64,000 nt of DNA from Apostichopus japonicus (Eukaryota; Echinodermata; Holothuroidea; Aspidochirotida; Stichopodidae), in contig NC_092566.1 of assembly GCF_037975245.1 (NCBI RefSeq), positions 5,706,001 through 5,770,000 of the forward strand, read 5' to 3'. Position 1 is the first letter of the stretch, and every line of letters begins with the position of its first letter. A program made the translations under genes and the position numbers. The notes under the pieces are model-generated. The model made no database searches. It saw nothing but the letters and a program-made list of their open reading frames with translations, and was not told the DNA's origin. Below are positions 33,207 to 45,302 of the stretch, piece after piece.

Positions 33207-34071
33207 GTCAAAAGCGATGTAAATTGATATTAGGAAATTCAAACTCTGTAGTCGTGTTTCAAACAGGTATGTTAGTATAGTGTTTGACATACAAATTGTT
33301 ATTTTAGATAAAACAAAATCAATTCCGGATTATATTACCTCGGTCCGCACATTTAAATGGTATTGTTTTGTTATTGTTAGTTTTGATATTGTTAGTTTTA
33401 AAATTCCTACGGTATGTATTATAATTCTGTGATATATAACAAGGCGTCTCCGTTTGCGTCGTATGTTGTGGTGATAAGCTGGTTGTTTAACTTTAAAACG
33501 TATCGCTTCACTTACCAATCAAGTTATATTCGCGTGTATGGAGAGAACCAGCCTTCCATGGACTAATATACAGTAACGTCTTCTTGACGCCAAGCTTCAC
33601 TCTGTACTTTGGTGACAATGACTACCCTTGACAGCGCAATCAACCCTCGTAGTATACTGATCAGACCACCGTATGTTACAAACCGAAATTTGTCTATTCA
33701 GCAGTGTATTAATATTTTTAGCAATCAGTTTAATCTTTATTCCTTTCTATTTTTTTAGTTTTATTAGTCTCTTATTTTTTTTCTATGGATTTACCATCCC
33801 TGTTTCTTTCTAACCTTAAGTTTTTGATGTTAACAGACTCCCCCGGGCCAATGTGAGATTAAATTCTCGAACTCAATTATATAACATTTTATCTTTGGCT
33901 TCAGGTTTTTGTACAGAAGTGTATGCGCGGACGCAATTTTTTGTATCTGCTGGATTCAAACTTTTTCGAGCAGATACGTCCCCGGGACGAACGTTTCAAA
34001 ATCCTACTAAAACACTAGTACGTGATTGGTTATGTTCGATATCAGATTACGATATCATTTTATTTCCTTAC

Positions 34072-36141
34072 CAGGTGCGTATCCAGGGGGGGGCGTTGGG
34101 GGCGCGCGCCCCCCGGGTAAGAAAAAGAAAAGAGAAAAAAAGAGAAGAAAAAAGGAAAAAAAGAGGGGAAAAAAAGAGGAGGAGGAGAGGAAGGAAGGGA
34201 AAAGAAAAAGAAGAAAGAGAGAAAAAGGAGAAAAGGAGGGAGTAAAGGAAAAACGCGAAGACACCGGGAAGAGAAAGAAGAACAGTGACATCATTACAGC
34301 GCTGAAGGGTAGCCAGTGACGGATCAATGATTTCGTAAAAGTGTGACTCACCCTACCCCTTACACCGACAACTCCATTTTTTGACGTTTCCATTTTCCTC
34401 TCTCACTAATGATCTATATATATACTATATATGGTCTATCATAACGCGTGTGTAGAATTGTGCTATGAAACCAACTGTGGTTGGTCTCGAACTCGACCGT
34501 GTCGTCGGGGAACATGACGCATTTTGGGATGGGGGCGACCGACCGCCCCCCCATTCATCATTTTTTTAAATGATATCGCTAAGTAATTTCAAAATATAAA
34601 AGTGCTTAGAGGCAACTTACAAGGCCTGGGAAGTGTCATTTCCAGCGATCTGGGAGACATTTTCGGCCAAAATTTGCTTGTACGCTTCGCGCCAACCTAT
34701 GAATTTGTAATGAATTTGTAACGCAAACAGCAGATATAACATCATATCAGTGAGCATGAAAATGGCGTTCCAGGATGAAAAGCCTCAAAACTGTCCGACT
34801 TGCCTGAAAAAATAACCAAAATTTTTCGCGCGCCAAGCGCGCGTTCAACGTGTTCGTGTCAATATCATATAAGCAAGCGTCGGTTATTACATCGCATGAC
34901 ATCATGTACCGTACGGTCCGTTCAAATTGCGCAGTATACCGCGGGATGCTAATGTAAACAACGACATGTCTCATGTAGATGTATAAAAAGCATGGCATGG
35001 AGGTCCAATTGTGTCAAAACTCTCTTTTACATTAGTAATGGCGAATTAGGGCCTGTACCCCCGCCGCGCAGTGGCGGACCGTCCATATGGTCAGGGGGGC
35101 GGATGCCCCCCTGACGGACTCAAATGGACTGCTGGCGCCTTTTTCAGCTCTTTACCACTTTTTACTTATTCTAGATTATTGACTTTTTTATTGCGCTCTC
35201 ATCTACTTATTGACATTTGTCACATTTTGTTGGTGTAATTTGGCGATGACACCTTATTCTTCGTTTATCTGCAAATTAGCCAGGCCCGGAAAGGGTCATT
35301 TCCGGCGATCTAGGGAGAATCTTTACTCAAAAATTTTCTGTACGCTACGCGCCAACCAGTGGTGGCGCTCCGCTTAGATAGTGTCGAAAGCGTCCCCTCA
35401 GACCATTCTCGCCATTCCTGACCAATATCCCTAGCTCCGCCACTGCCGCCGCGCCTCCTACGCCTATGTGTGTAGTGTTCGCTTTCGGAAATATCTGCTA
35501 TTTTTTCATTTCCGAAACCAAGTTTTATAATACCCGTTATAACAGGTTTTAATATTTCTACACCAATAAATTAACTGTGTCTGAATTTTCGAAAATTTCT
35601 GACCAACATTCTACATCACACTTCCCACTTCACACTCTACTCGTGCAATTTTGACCGGTCTGTTAGGGGTTGAAGGAAGTTTTTTCTATATTGGTTGTCC
35701 ATAGATGAAATTTTGTACAACATTATGGGTATGTTTTGAAGTGAGTTTATTCGCGAGAAATGTGAAGTTTCAAATTCTGAACAAATATGGGGCTTAAAAC
35801 CTTGAAAAGTGGGGCTGACGGGTATTGTGGGCCGGGACGTAGAATCACCTACAAAAGCAAAGACCCACAGGAGATGCGATCAGGTCGAACATGATGTATG
35901 CCGGGTTGACAATCTTCAAAAAGGTTATGGATGGAAAAAAAAACTATTAGGAAATACTTGGTTCTCAGGCAAAAAGTGTACATCTGGTTGGTCATTTCAA
36001 GCCCGAGAAGTGCCGTTTCCGGTGATCTGGGGGGTTTCAAAACAAGAAATTTTCTTGTACGCTGCGCGCCAACCGATGGTGGCGCTCCGCTTAGATAGTA
36101 ATTCGCGCCCCCCGGGTTAGAAAATCCTGGATACGCGCCTG
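34072..36141 (+). mobile_element. 2.07-kb TIR element, copy 1 (left arm of inverted nest)
   Basis: Ends CAGGTGCGTATCCAGG and the inverse of CAGGCGCGTATCCAGG, flanked by a 5-base duplication cttac (34067-34071 and 36142-36146). It has a polypurine tract (34118-34290), an 83-residue reading frame on the minus strand (34747-34998) that recurs in copy 2, a nested MITE (35069-35445) and a conserved 3' region with the GC-rich module near 36056. Five-base duplications do not fit hAT; the superfamily is open. No transposase recognised. Confidence 0.75.
35069..35445. mobile_element. hAT-like MITE (family A) nested in the large element
   Basis: Ends CAGTGGCGGA and its inverse; exact 8-base target duplication ccgccgcg at 35061-35068 and 35446-35453. 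Holds the GC-rich module near 35340. Relatives: 39232-39632 and a truncated one at about 39950-40122. Confidence 0.85.
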
Positions 36142-36224
36142 CTTACAGTGTACTTTTCACCACATTTAAGTTTGAGTTGCAACACTGATAAAGTGATAAT
36201 GGTTATTAGACCAGGTGTAAAGGT

Positions 36225-36420
36225 ACTTTTTAAGAAAAAAGTCGCCCAGGAAAGAACCTGGGCACGAAAACCAAACTACCAAACGACTGATCCGCTCTCA
36301 GCCCAAATCCCCTTGCATCGGGACTGTGACTGTGTGATCATCGTCAGGTATGCATCACCATTCCCCTCGAAAGGGAACAGATACTACACATGATCTTAGC
36401 CAAAAGGCCGAGAAGGGATC
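36225..36420 (-). mobile_element. U2 snRNA-headed retroposon (SINE-like)
   Basis: The minus strand from 36419 begins ATCCCTTCTCGGCCTTTT, then GGCTAAGATCATGTGTAGTA and TCTGTTC. This is the 5' end of U2 snRNA, including the branch-point-pairing GTAGTA; one base of the usual ATCGC start differs. After about 45 bases the match to U2 ends and an unrelated body of about 130 bases follows, closing with a GCCCAGG-ttcttt-CCTGGGC hairpin and a TTTTTTCTTAAAAAG tail. A perfect 16-base duplication, gaccaggtgtaaaggt, flanks it (36209-36224 and 36421-36436), as expected for LINE-mobilised insertion. It is therefore a retroposed copy rather than a working U2 gene. Confidence 0.8.
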
Positions 36421-36720
36421 GACCAGGTGTAAAGGTTGGCGCTTAACTGTTTTCATTTAGGAGCCAATGGCTACTATTACTTCCCTTCTGTACAGCACTG
36501 TTATTAATGTTGTTTACTGGGTGGGACAAACAGGATTAAACGTAAGTTTGTGGTTCTTTAGGTCAGACAATGTTTCGATCCAAATCTCTTGGAAAAACAA
36601 GAACCATGGATTGTGTCTAATGGATTTCATTTATTTACAAAATAATACATGAAAAATGCGAAATGAACGGAGAATATCTAATACTTCAATGACCAAGTGC
36701 ATTTTGATCTCTGTTAGAAC

Positions 36721-37063
36721 CAGTGGCGTAGGAAGGTACTTTTGAGTGGGGGGGGGGGGCTGAAGACTGACGGCCGGCCTGTGGGAGGGGCTTAAGGGGA
36801 TGGGTTTCCCCCTCCCCTTTGGATTTTTTGGCATTTCCAGGTGGCTTCAGATGCAATTTGGTGCAATATAGCACACTTCAACACCCAATCCATTTTGTAA
36901 ATAATTTTGCATTTTCACCTGGCCTTAGATGCAATTTGGTGCTCCAAATGAGATTTTTTTCTCATTTGGAAATGAAAAAGGGGTTTTCTGACTTGCGAAG
37001 CGGGGGGGGGGTGGCGGAATGATACTTCCGCCCTCCATATTGGCACCGGTTCCTACGCCCTTG
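36721..37063. mobile_element. hAT-like MITE (family B), exact target duplication
   Basis: Inverse copy of the element at 7152-7536: starts CAGTGGCGTAGGAAGG, ends with the inverse of CAAGGGCGTAGGAACC. The 8-base duplication gttagaac is at 36713-36720 and 37064-37071. Confidence 0.9.
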
Positions 37064-37238
37064 GTTAGAACTTAGCATAAAGTACGAAAACTGTTTACAA
37101 ATGTCACAATGTGATTTGATCCTATTCACAAACTTCTACCAATCTAGATCAGTTTCTTGAGTATTTGGCCCGAAAATGTTTTTAGCGGCTATACATGATT
37201 CAATATTTCCCCAGTATTATCTGTAAGACTATAATAAG

Positions 37239-38198
37239 CAGGCGCGTATCCAGGATTTTCTAACCCGGGGGGCGCGAATTACTATCTAAGCGGAGCGCCA
37301 CCATCGGTTGGCGCGGAGCGTACAAGAAAATTTCTGGTTTTGATACCCCCCAGATCACCGGAAATGGCACTTCTCGGGCTTGAAAATGAGCAACCAGATG
37401 TACACTTTTGCCTGAGAACCAAGTATTTCCCAAAAGTTTTTTCCATCCATAACCTTTTTGAAGATTGTCACCAGTCACACATCATGTTCGACTTCATTGC
37501 ATGTCCTATGGATCATTGCTTTTGTAGGTTATTCTACGTCACGGCCCACAATATCCGAAAGCCCCACTTTTCAAGGTTTTAAGCCCATTACTTGTTGAGA
37601 ATTTGAAAATTCACTTTTCTCGTGAATAAAATCACTTCAAAACATACCCATAATGTTGCACAAAATTCAATGTATAGACAACCAATATAGAAAAACCTCC
37701 TTGAACCCCTAACAGACAGGTCAAAATTGAACGAGTAGAGGAAAGTATGATGAAGAATGTTGGTAAGGAAATTTTGGAAAATTCCGACACAGTTAATTTA
37801 TTGGTGTAAAAATATTAAAACCTCTTATAATGGCTTTCACAAACCTTCGTTGAAGGAACAGAAAAATAGCAGATATTTCCGATATCAGGTATATCGAAAC
37901 CGAACACTTCACTCATGTGCGTAGGTCCCGTAGGAGGCGGGGGCTGCAGCCCCCCCCCCCCCCCAATTGTTTTCCCATTTTTATCGGGCACCTACTGAAA
38001 GAAAAATAAATAGCAAGGAATAGCTTAAAATTATCTCCTTGGTAATTTAAATAAAGTTCTAAGCTTGGCCGACATTACTACTGTAAAAGAGAGTTTTGAC
38101 ATAAATGGATCTGTATGCTTTTTCTCCATCTACATAAGACATTTGGTTGTTTACATTAGCATCCGGCGGTATACTGTGCAACTTTGACGGACCGTAAG
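37239..38198 (-). mobile_element. TIR element, partial copy 3
   Basis: Starts CAGGCGCGTATCCAGG after ataag. It follows the inverted copy through the GC-rich module (about 37282) and the conserved 3' region to about 37900, then continues with internal sequence (taaaagagagttttgac...) up to 38198, where copy 2 begins. The far end is missing. Confidence 0.65.
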
Positions 38199-41100
38199 CA
38201 GGCGCGTATCCAGGATTTTCAAACCCGGGGGGCGCGAATTACTATCTAAGCGGAGCGCCACCATCGGTTGGCGCGCAGCGTACAAGAAAATTTCTTGTTT
38301 TGAAACCCCCCAGATCACCGGAAACGGCACTTCTCGGGCTTGAAATGACCAACCAGATGTACACTTTTTGCCTGAGAACCAAGTATTTCCTAATAGTTTT
38401 TTTTTTCCATCCATAACCTTTTTGAAGATTGTCAACCCGGCACACATCATGTTCGACCTGATCGCATCTCCTGTGGGTCTTTGCTTTTGTAGGTGATTCT
38501 ACGTCGCGGCCCACAATACCCGTCAGCCCCACTTTTCAAGGTTTTAAGCCCCATATTTGTTGAGAATTTGAAAATTCACATTTCTCGTGAATAAACTCAC
38601 TTCAAAACATACCCATAATGTTGTACAAAATTTCATCTATGGACAACCAATATAGAAAAAACTTCCTTCAACCCCTAACAGACCGGTCAAAATTGCACGA
38701 GTAGAGGGAAGTGTGATGTAGAATGTTGGTCAGAAATTTTCGAAAATTCAGACACAGTTAATTTATTGGTGTAGAAATATTAAAACCTGTTATAACAGCT
38801 ATTATAAAACTTGGTTTCGGAAATGAAAAAATAGCAGATATTTCCGAAAGCGAACACTACACACATAGGCGTAGGAGGCGCGGCGGCAGTGGTGGAGCAA
38901 TGGGTATTGGCAGGCGCGGCGGAACGGAAAAATTATTGGGGGGGGGGGCTAATGTGTGGAGACTATCTAAGCGGAGCGCCACCATCGGTTGGCGCGGAGC
39001 GTACAAGAAAATGTTGGGTTTTTTCAAACCCCCAGATGGCCGGAAACGGCACTTCCCGAGTGTTTAATGCTGCAAATACCTAGCCCTAAAATATGGGTCT
39101 CAAGCCTGCAATTTCTCAGATTGCACGTAAAAGTCTGTAAAAACATTGTAATTTGTATATTCGATGGTGTTCTAAGAGAGTAGCTATTACTTGTAGTGTA
39201 CTCGCAAAGACGTTTTTGAGTGTAGTAAGCGCAGTGGCGGAGCTAGGGGTATTGGTCAGGGGGGGGGCAAGAATGGTCTGTAGGGGCACTTTCGACACTA
39301 TCTAAGCGGAGCGCCACCACAGGTTGGCGCGGAGCGTACAGAGAATTTTTGAGTAAAGTTACTCCCTAGATTGCAGGAAATGACCCTTTCCGGGCCTTGC
39401 TAATTTGCAGATAAACGGAGAATAAATAGGTGTCGTCGCCATTTTGTCGGAAAAAATTACACCAACAGAATATGACAAATGTCAATAGGTATATGAGTGC
39501 GCAATAAAATAGTCAATAATCGCGAATAAGTAAAAAGTAGTGAAAAGCTGAAAAGGGCGCCAGCAGTCCATTTGAGTCCGTCAGGGGGGGGGGCATCCGC
39601 CCCTGACTGTATATATGGACGCTCCGCCACTAAGTAAGGGGATGTTGGAGAACTGGCTGAAATGAGGCAAGTCATTGGCCTAAGACGAAGTTGTGTTACG
39701 CTTACCGCTACTCACACTCACTGCTTCCACTTTTCACGGGGCGTGAAGACGCGGTCGGGGTGACAATGTGGTCTATAGCCAGGGGACGGGCCGAGGGTCC
39801 CCCAGCAATTACTAAAATTATTACACCTATATAGTATACGTGTGCATCAAACAGATCGACAAGTATGCATTGAAAAATGGGCAGATGTACGTTTCGGAGC
39901 CTTGGTAAATATTGGGGGGCTTATCATGCATTTGCCCCCTCAACTTTTTCAGGTGTCATCGCCAACTTACACCAACAAAATGTGACAAATGTCAATAAGT
40001 AGATGAGAGCGCAATAAAAGAGTCAATAATCTAGAATAATTAAAAAGTGGTAAAGAGCTGAAAAAGGCGCCGTCAGGGGGGGGGGGCATCCGCCCCCTGA
40101 CCATATGGACGGTCCGCCACTGCGCGGCGGGGGTACAGGCCCTAATTCGCCATTACTAATGTAAAAGAGAGTTTTGACACAATTGGACCTCCATGCCATG
40201 CTTTTTATACATCTACATGAGACATGTCGTTGTTTACATTAGCATCCCGCGGTATACTGCGCAATTTGAACGGACCGTACGGTACACGATGGCATGCGAT
40301 GTAATAACCGATGCTTCCTTATATGATATTGACATGAACACGTTGAACGCGCGCTTTGCGCGCGAAAATTTTTGGTTATTTTTTCAGGCAAGTCGGACAG
40401 TTTTGAGGCTTTTCATCCTGGAACGCCATTTTCATGTTCACTGATATAATGTGATATCTGCTGTTTGCGTTACAAATTCGAACAGGCGCGTAGCGAGGAA
40501 TTTGCCAAGGGAGGGGCGAAGCCTGTAGGCAAATTATCTAAGCGTAGCGCCACCATAGGTTGGCGCGAAGCGTACAAGAAAATTTTGGCCGAAAATGCCT
40601 CCCAGATCGCTGGAAATGGCACTACCCAGGACCATTTGTTAGCGCGAAGCGTACAAGCAAATTTTGGCCGAAAATGTCTCCCAGATCGCTGGAAATGACA
40701 CTTCCCAGGCCTTGTAAGTTGCCTCTAAGCACTTTCTATTTTGAAATTACTTAGCGATATCATTTAAAAAATGCTGAATGGGGGGGGGGCGGTCGGTCGC
40801 CCCCATCCCAAAATGCGTCATGTTCCCCGACGACACGGTCGAGTTCGAGACCAGCCACAGTTGGTTTCATAGCACAATTCTACACACGCGTTATGATAGA
40901 CCATATATAGTATATATATAGATCATTAGTGAGAGAGGAAAATGGAAACGTCAAAAAATGGAGTTGTCGGTGTAAGGGGTAAGGTGAGTCACACTTTTAC
41001 GAAATCATTGATCCGTCACTGGCTACCCTTCAGCGCTGTAATGATGTCACTGTTCCTCTTTCTCTTCCCGGTGTCTTCGCGTTTTGCTTTTACTCCCTCT

Positions 41101-41259
41101 TTTTCTCCTTTTTCTATCTTTCTTCTTTTTCTTTCCCTTCCTTCCTCTCCTTCTCCTCTTTTTTCCCCTCTTTTTTCCTTTTTTCCTCTCTTTTTTCTCT
41201 TCTCTTTTTCTTACCCGGGGGGCGCGCGCCCCCAACGCCCCCCCCTGGATACGCACCTG
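38199..41259 (-). mobile_element. 3.06-kb TIR element, copy 2 (right arm of inverted nest)
   Basis: Inverse orientation to copy 1: starts CAGGCGCGTATCCAGG and ends with the inverse of CAGGTGCGTATCCAGG, flanked by gtaag (38194-38198) and ataag (41260-41264). It shares with copy 1 the polypurine tract (here polypyrimidine, about 41050-41215), the frame at 40193-40444 and the conserved block at 38240-38830. It contains extra nested material at 38870-40125, including a complete family A MITE. Confidence 0.75.
39232..39632. mobile_element. hAT-like MITE (family A), second copy
   Basis: Starts CAGTGGCGGAGC and ends with gctccgccacta; target duplication agtaagcg / agtaaggg (39224-39231 and 39633-39640, one mismatch). 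Holds the GC-rich module at about 39297. Confidence 0.75.
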
Positions 41260-41264
41260 ATAAG

Positions 41265-42980
41265 GCAATATGAGCCTATACATACAACATAGAAAATTTA
41301 CTGAAATATTATTCCGATCAGTATAAAAGTCTTATCATGTGTCTTGCCGGGATGTGCCAGCAACCATATTAATGTGCGTCTTCTGATCATAGGCATAACC
41401 AACCCTTTTCGCAAATTGTGGCGGGGTTGGGTCTGAGCCATGTTCCACTTAACCTAAGTAATATACTGCCCGAAAAAAAAACTGCCAATATTCTTCCCGA
41501 ATTTACCACTTTATGAGGGCTGTATTCACAGTCCCGCCTCCTACGTCTATACATACATCTATTACTCACATTTCTATACCAAATAATTTATGCCATTTTG
41601 AAAAAGACAAGAAAAATTGTGTGACTGCATGCATCCGATCCGGTAAGTCATTGTTCAATGATTTTTCTAATTTTTCTCGAGTATCCTTTTGGACTAGTTC
41701 ACTTATTGAAAGAGGGGGCGATGTACAAGTGCCATCCAATTCAAGGCTTTGACTTGTGTGCAGCAGTTGAATAAAGTGATTAAGTTATTTACCTTACAAT
41801 ACGACTTTCATTATATTTTTTATTTTGTATTATGTAGCCTATGTATGTATGTTCGGATGTATAAATTATGTCCCCCCTACCTGTGACTATGGATTGACCC
41901 CACCCCCCCCCCTGGCAGAATGAATATAGATATGTAGCTGTATTAAGCAAGGTCAACTTACATTTTAATGTTACAGATCAATGTCGAGACCGATCGGCAT
42001 CATTGGTACCCACGACAGAGACTGTTTAGATCAAGGTTTGAAAAGAACGGGGATAAAAGTGGGGTATAGGGAAAAGGTTTTCGCGGCAATTTGTTTTATA
42101 ATTACAAATCTTAGCTGAAAGGCGTAGGAGGATACTAATGAAACAAAATGGGGGTTAATTCGTTGGTGATACAGGGTGTCCCTGAGCACATTGGGATCAC
42201 TTTTAAGCGTCGTAAAAATAACTGCTGATTATTAAATATCTTGCTTATTGGTCTCCGGAACACTGTCCGAAATAATTTGATGATAGACAGAGATACAGAT
42301 GGATGAATGTCGATGGCATTAGCCAGTCTGTATTGCTGGAATGTACTAAAATATCACTTTTGAGGTCAATAACCACACAGACAACATTCCTAACACACAT
42401 GCACAACAATCCATCTAGAATACAGTCCAAATAGATTAATTTGACGATAACAGGGCAGTAAAAACATCAGAAATAGTAAAAACTTCGAAAATTGGTCTTT
42501 GATCAATTGACGGTTTTTAAAGTAATGGCATATAATGTATGATTTTGTGTGTCTTTTGAGAAATGATTGATTGGAAAATTTGAATAAACCTTTCCTATTT
42601 TGTTGTACCTTTTTATCTGAAAATATTCACCTAAAACAAATATGAAATTGAAAACTTCAAAAGCACTGTTAACACTACTGTTAGTATTATTTATTTCCTT
42701 ATTATCTTCTTTAAGTCAAATTTAGCTGTGAAATACAATTGAAAAAGCTAGCCAAAGGAAAGCTATTGTGACAATAATGGATGGTTCAATAGGCTAAATG
42801 CATACACATACAAACAATTTAAAGCATAATTTGAAAGAAACTTGTGCAGCACCGTTACACAGAGAATACATCACCATTACACAGATAATTACATCAGTGA
42901 AGAGTATTTGAAGCAATGTCAAATTTCAAAATATATATGCTACACTTTATATGCTACACTATATTTTGCTATTTATGTGC
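41265..42980. other. Intergenic stretch, no gene seen
   Basis: AT-rich, with one poly-C run at about 41901. No exons with consistent splice sites and no repeat termini found. Confidence 0.4.
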
Positions 42981-42989
42981 TACACTATA

Positions 42990-43215
42990 TATGCTTCACT
43001 CAGTGGTTATAGCTGATGCCTTCCAATAATAAGGTCCCAGGCTCAAGTCATTCCAAGATTAATGTATGTCGTCCAGTTACAGAGTTGTTGACAATTGACA
43101 ATTCATAATCATGGACGTTAAATACGAATGTAAGAGACTGACTTAGGTCGGCTTGCGGCTTTGATAAGCCAAATGAGGCTTCTACGCGAGTTCCTGCTTG
43201 CAGGAGGATCTAAAA
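42990..43215 (+). mobile_element. Probable tRNA-derived SINE
   Basis: CACTCAGTGGTTATAGC is D-arm/A-box like and GGCTCAAGTCATT is a decayed B box about 35 bases on. The body contains GGTCGGCTTGCGGCTTTGATA, similar to the element at 23490-23795. Confidence 0.45.
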
Positions 43216-43219
43216 TACA

Positions 43220-44420
43220 TACTTTACTGCATTAATTGAATTGATAACAGTTTCTTAAACGTGAATGCAACGAAACATTACAATGACCCCAGCAACAACT
43301 AGAGAACCAGTTTTACAAACAAGGTACTCCTTTGTTATAAACCATCTTCTACAGCCATTGACCTCTTCTACTATTGTCATTCTTGTGTCTATTACTCAGT
43401 ATTATTTCTGAAGCTGAGTTAAACCCTAATTGTAGCTTTCAAAGTAGATTATGTAACATACATGATGTGTAAAGTTTGTAAACATAGCAGCGAATTCTGA
43501 TCATAAAGGCTATACATAAATACGAAGGTTACACAATCCTCTAAAATGCCAAAGAACTAGATAACTATAAATTTTAAGACATACAATTAAATGTGCAACC
43601 AGAAAGAGAGATTGTTGCTACTTAGTCTCCCTCCCTCATTCCCACAGATACCTGGATGCCATCCAAATAATATTGTCAGTAAAATACTCTAAACTTTTCA
43701 TAAAACTAAAACACAAACAAATACTACTGTAAAAAGTAATACTTGGGAGAAGATACTTTTTCTTTTTACTATGGTAGAGTAAAACCAATTATAATTTATA
43801 AATTATAAAACTTAAATGAAATTAACTTCACCATACTCGTTATGCAATGTAAGAGCAGGTGTACTGTTAGTGCAACCGCCTGAAGTGACCTGTGTGCTAT
43901 AAATTAAAATATGGCTGCAACATTCCTGTAAATTGTGCATCTTGGTTTAAGTACTGTATTAGTTGCCTTGTACTTTTGCCTTGTACTTTATTTGTAACAT
44001 TAAGACAAATGAGATCCCATTCCAGTTTTGTCCACTCCTTCTTCACCAAAGTCTTAGAAACTTAACGTTGCTGAAGAGATTCACGGTATCCTGGGAAATT
44101 AGTAACCTTTTGGTGATTCTGAAAACATAAATAAACATAAATAAATGTCATGATATATATACTACTGAGCTAATCTGTAGAATGAGTAAACAGCCATGCA
44201 TATTATTAAACATTCCAATCTGAATAAACACACTCAACAGCAACAGATCTGTAGTGTCGATGCTCAGTACTTAATTGATATACCACCTCATACCAGAAGC
44301 TTATGTAGAAAGGTCATATAGTAAGACTGGGAACAGATGGTACAATTTTTGCAAAATCAGTCAAATAATATTATCCAAACATATCTGCTGGAACCCACAC
44401 TGTTGTGTTAGATTATTATT
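43220..44420. other. Intergenic stretch, no gene seen
   Basis: AT-rich unique-looking DNA between the SINE and the palindrome; no coding signal. Confidence 0.4.
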
Positions 44421-44423
44421 AAT

Positions 44424-44459
44424 TGTTTGACTAGATCCAAATTTGGATCTAGTCAAACA
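44424..44459. repeat. Perfect 36-bp palindrome
   Basis: TGTTTGACTAGATCCAAA is followed at once by its exact reverse complement, with no spacer. Confidence 0.95.
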
Positions 44460-44692
44460 GTTAACTGCACACACACACAAGATCCAGCCTGTATCTCCGC
44501 CTCTCTTGACCTCAAATAACCTATCATTTAAAAGATTACACCACATGTAAGTTCACATACTTATTTTGAACCACTACAATATCATCAATTATGTGTGGTC
44601 GTTTCTGCAATCCATATAAACACAGCGTGACTTGAAGGAGCTATATGAAGACTCAATGAGTGTAATATACAATTGTCTCTATATAGTCATAT

Positions 44693-45236
44693 TCCCTGTA
44701 ACATTCCCTGCAACATTACCTGCAACATATCCCTCAACATTCCCTGCAATACTCCCTGCAACTTTCCCTGCAACATTCCCTGCAACATTCCCTGCAACAT
44801 TCCCTGCAACATTCCCTACAACATTCCCTGCAACATTCCCTGCAACATTCCCTGCAACAATATTCCCAGCAACAATATTCCCTGCAACAATATTCCCTGC
44901 AACAATATTCCCTGCAACAATGTTCCCTGCAACAATGTTCCCTGCAACAATATTCCCTGCAACAATGTTCCCTGCAACAATATTCCCTGCAACAATATTC
45001 CCTGCAACAATATTCCCTGCAACAATATTCCCTGCAACAATATTCCCTGCAACAATATTCCCTGCAACAATGTTCCCTGCAACAATATTCCCTGCAACAA
45101 TGTTCCCTGCAACAATATTCCCTGCAACAATGTTCCCTGCAACAATATTCCCTGCAACAATATTCCCTGCAACAATATTCCCTGCAACAATATTCCCTGC
45201 AACAATATTCCCTGCAACAATATTCCCTACAACATT
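44693..45236. repeat. Minisatellite of 12-bp and 15-bp units (ccctgcaacaatatt)
   Basis: The first part (to about 44860) is made of 12-base units acattccctgca; the rest of 15-base units acaatattccctgca with a/g variation (atatt or atgtt). It ends 10 bases before the NLR poly(A) signal. Open frames through it on both strands result from unit lengths divisible by three. Confidence 0.95.
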
Positions 45237-45245
45237 CTGGTTTGC

Positions 45246-45251
45246 TTTATT
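45246..45251 (-). terminator. Poly(A) signal of the NLR gene
   Basis: AATAAA on the minus strand, 52 bases beyond the NLR stop codon (45303-45305). It implies a very short 3' untranslated region that ends beside or inside the minisatellite. Confidence 0.6.
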
Positions 45252-45302
45252 ATGTCACTGTATTCATCTTAAACATGTTGTATTTTCAAAGATAAAGAAT
45301 AT

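Noticed and set aside
36225-36420. A functional U2 snRNA gene
   Set aside because: Only the first ~45 bases match U2; the Sm-site and 3' stem regions are not recognisable, and the 16-base duplication shows that the unit was retroposed.
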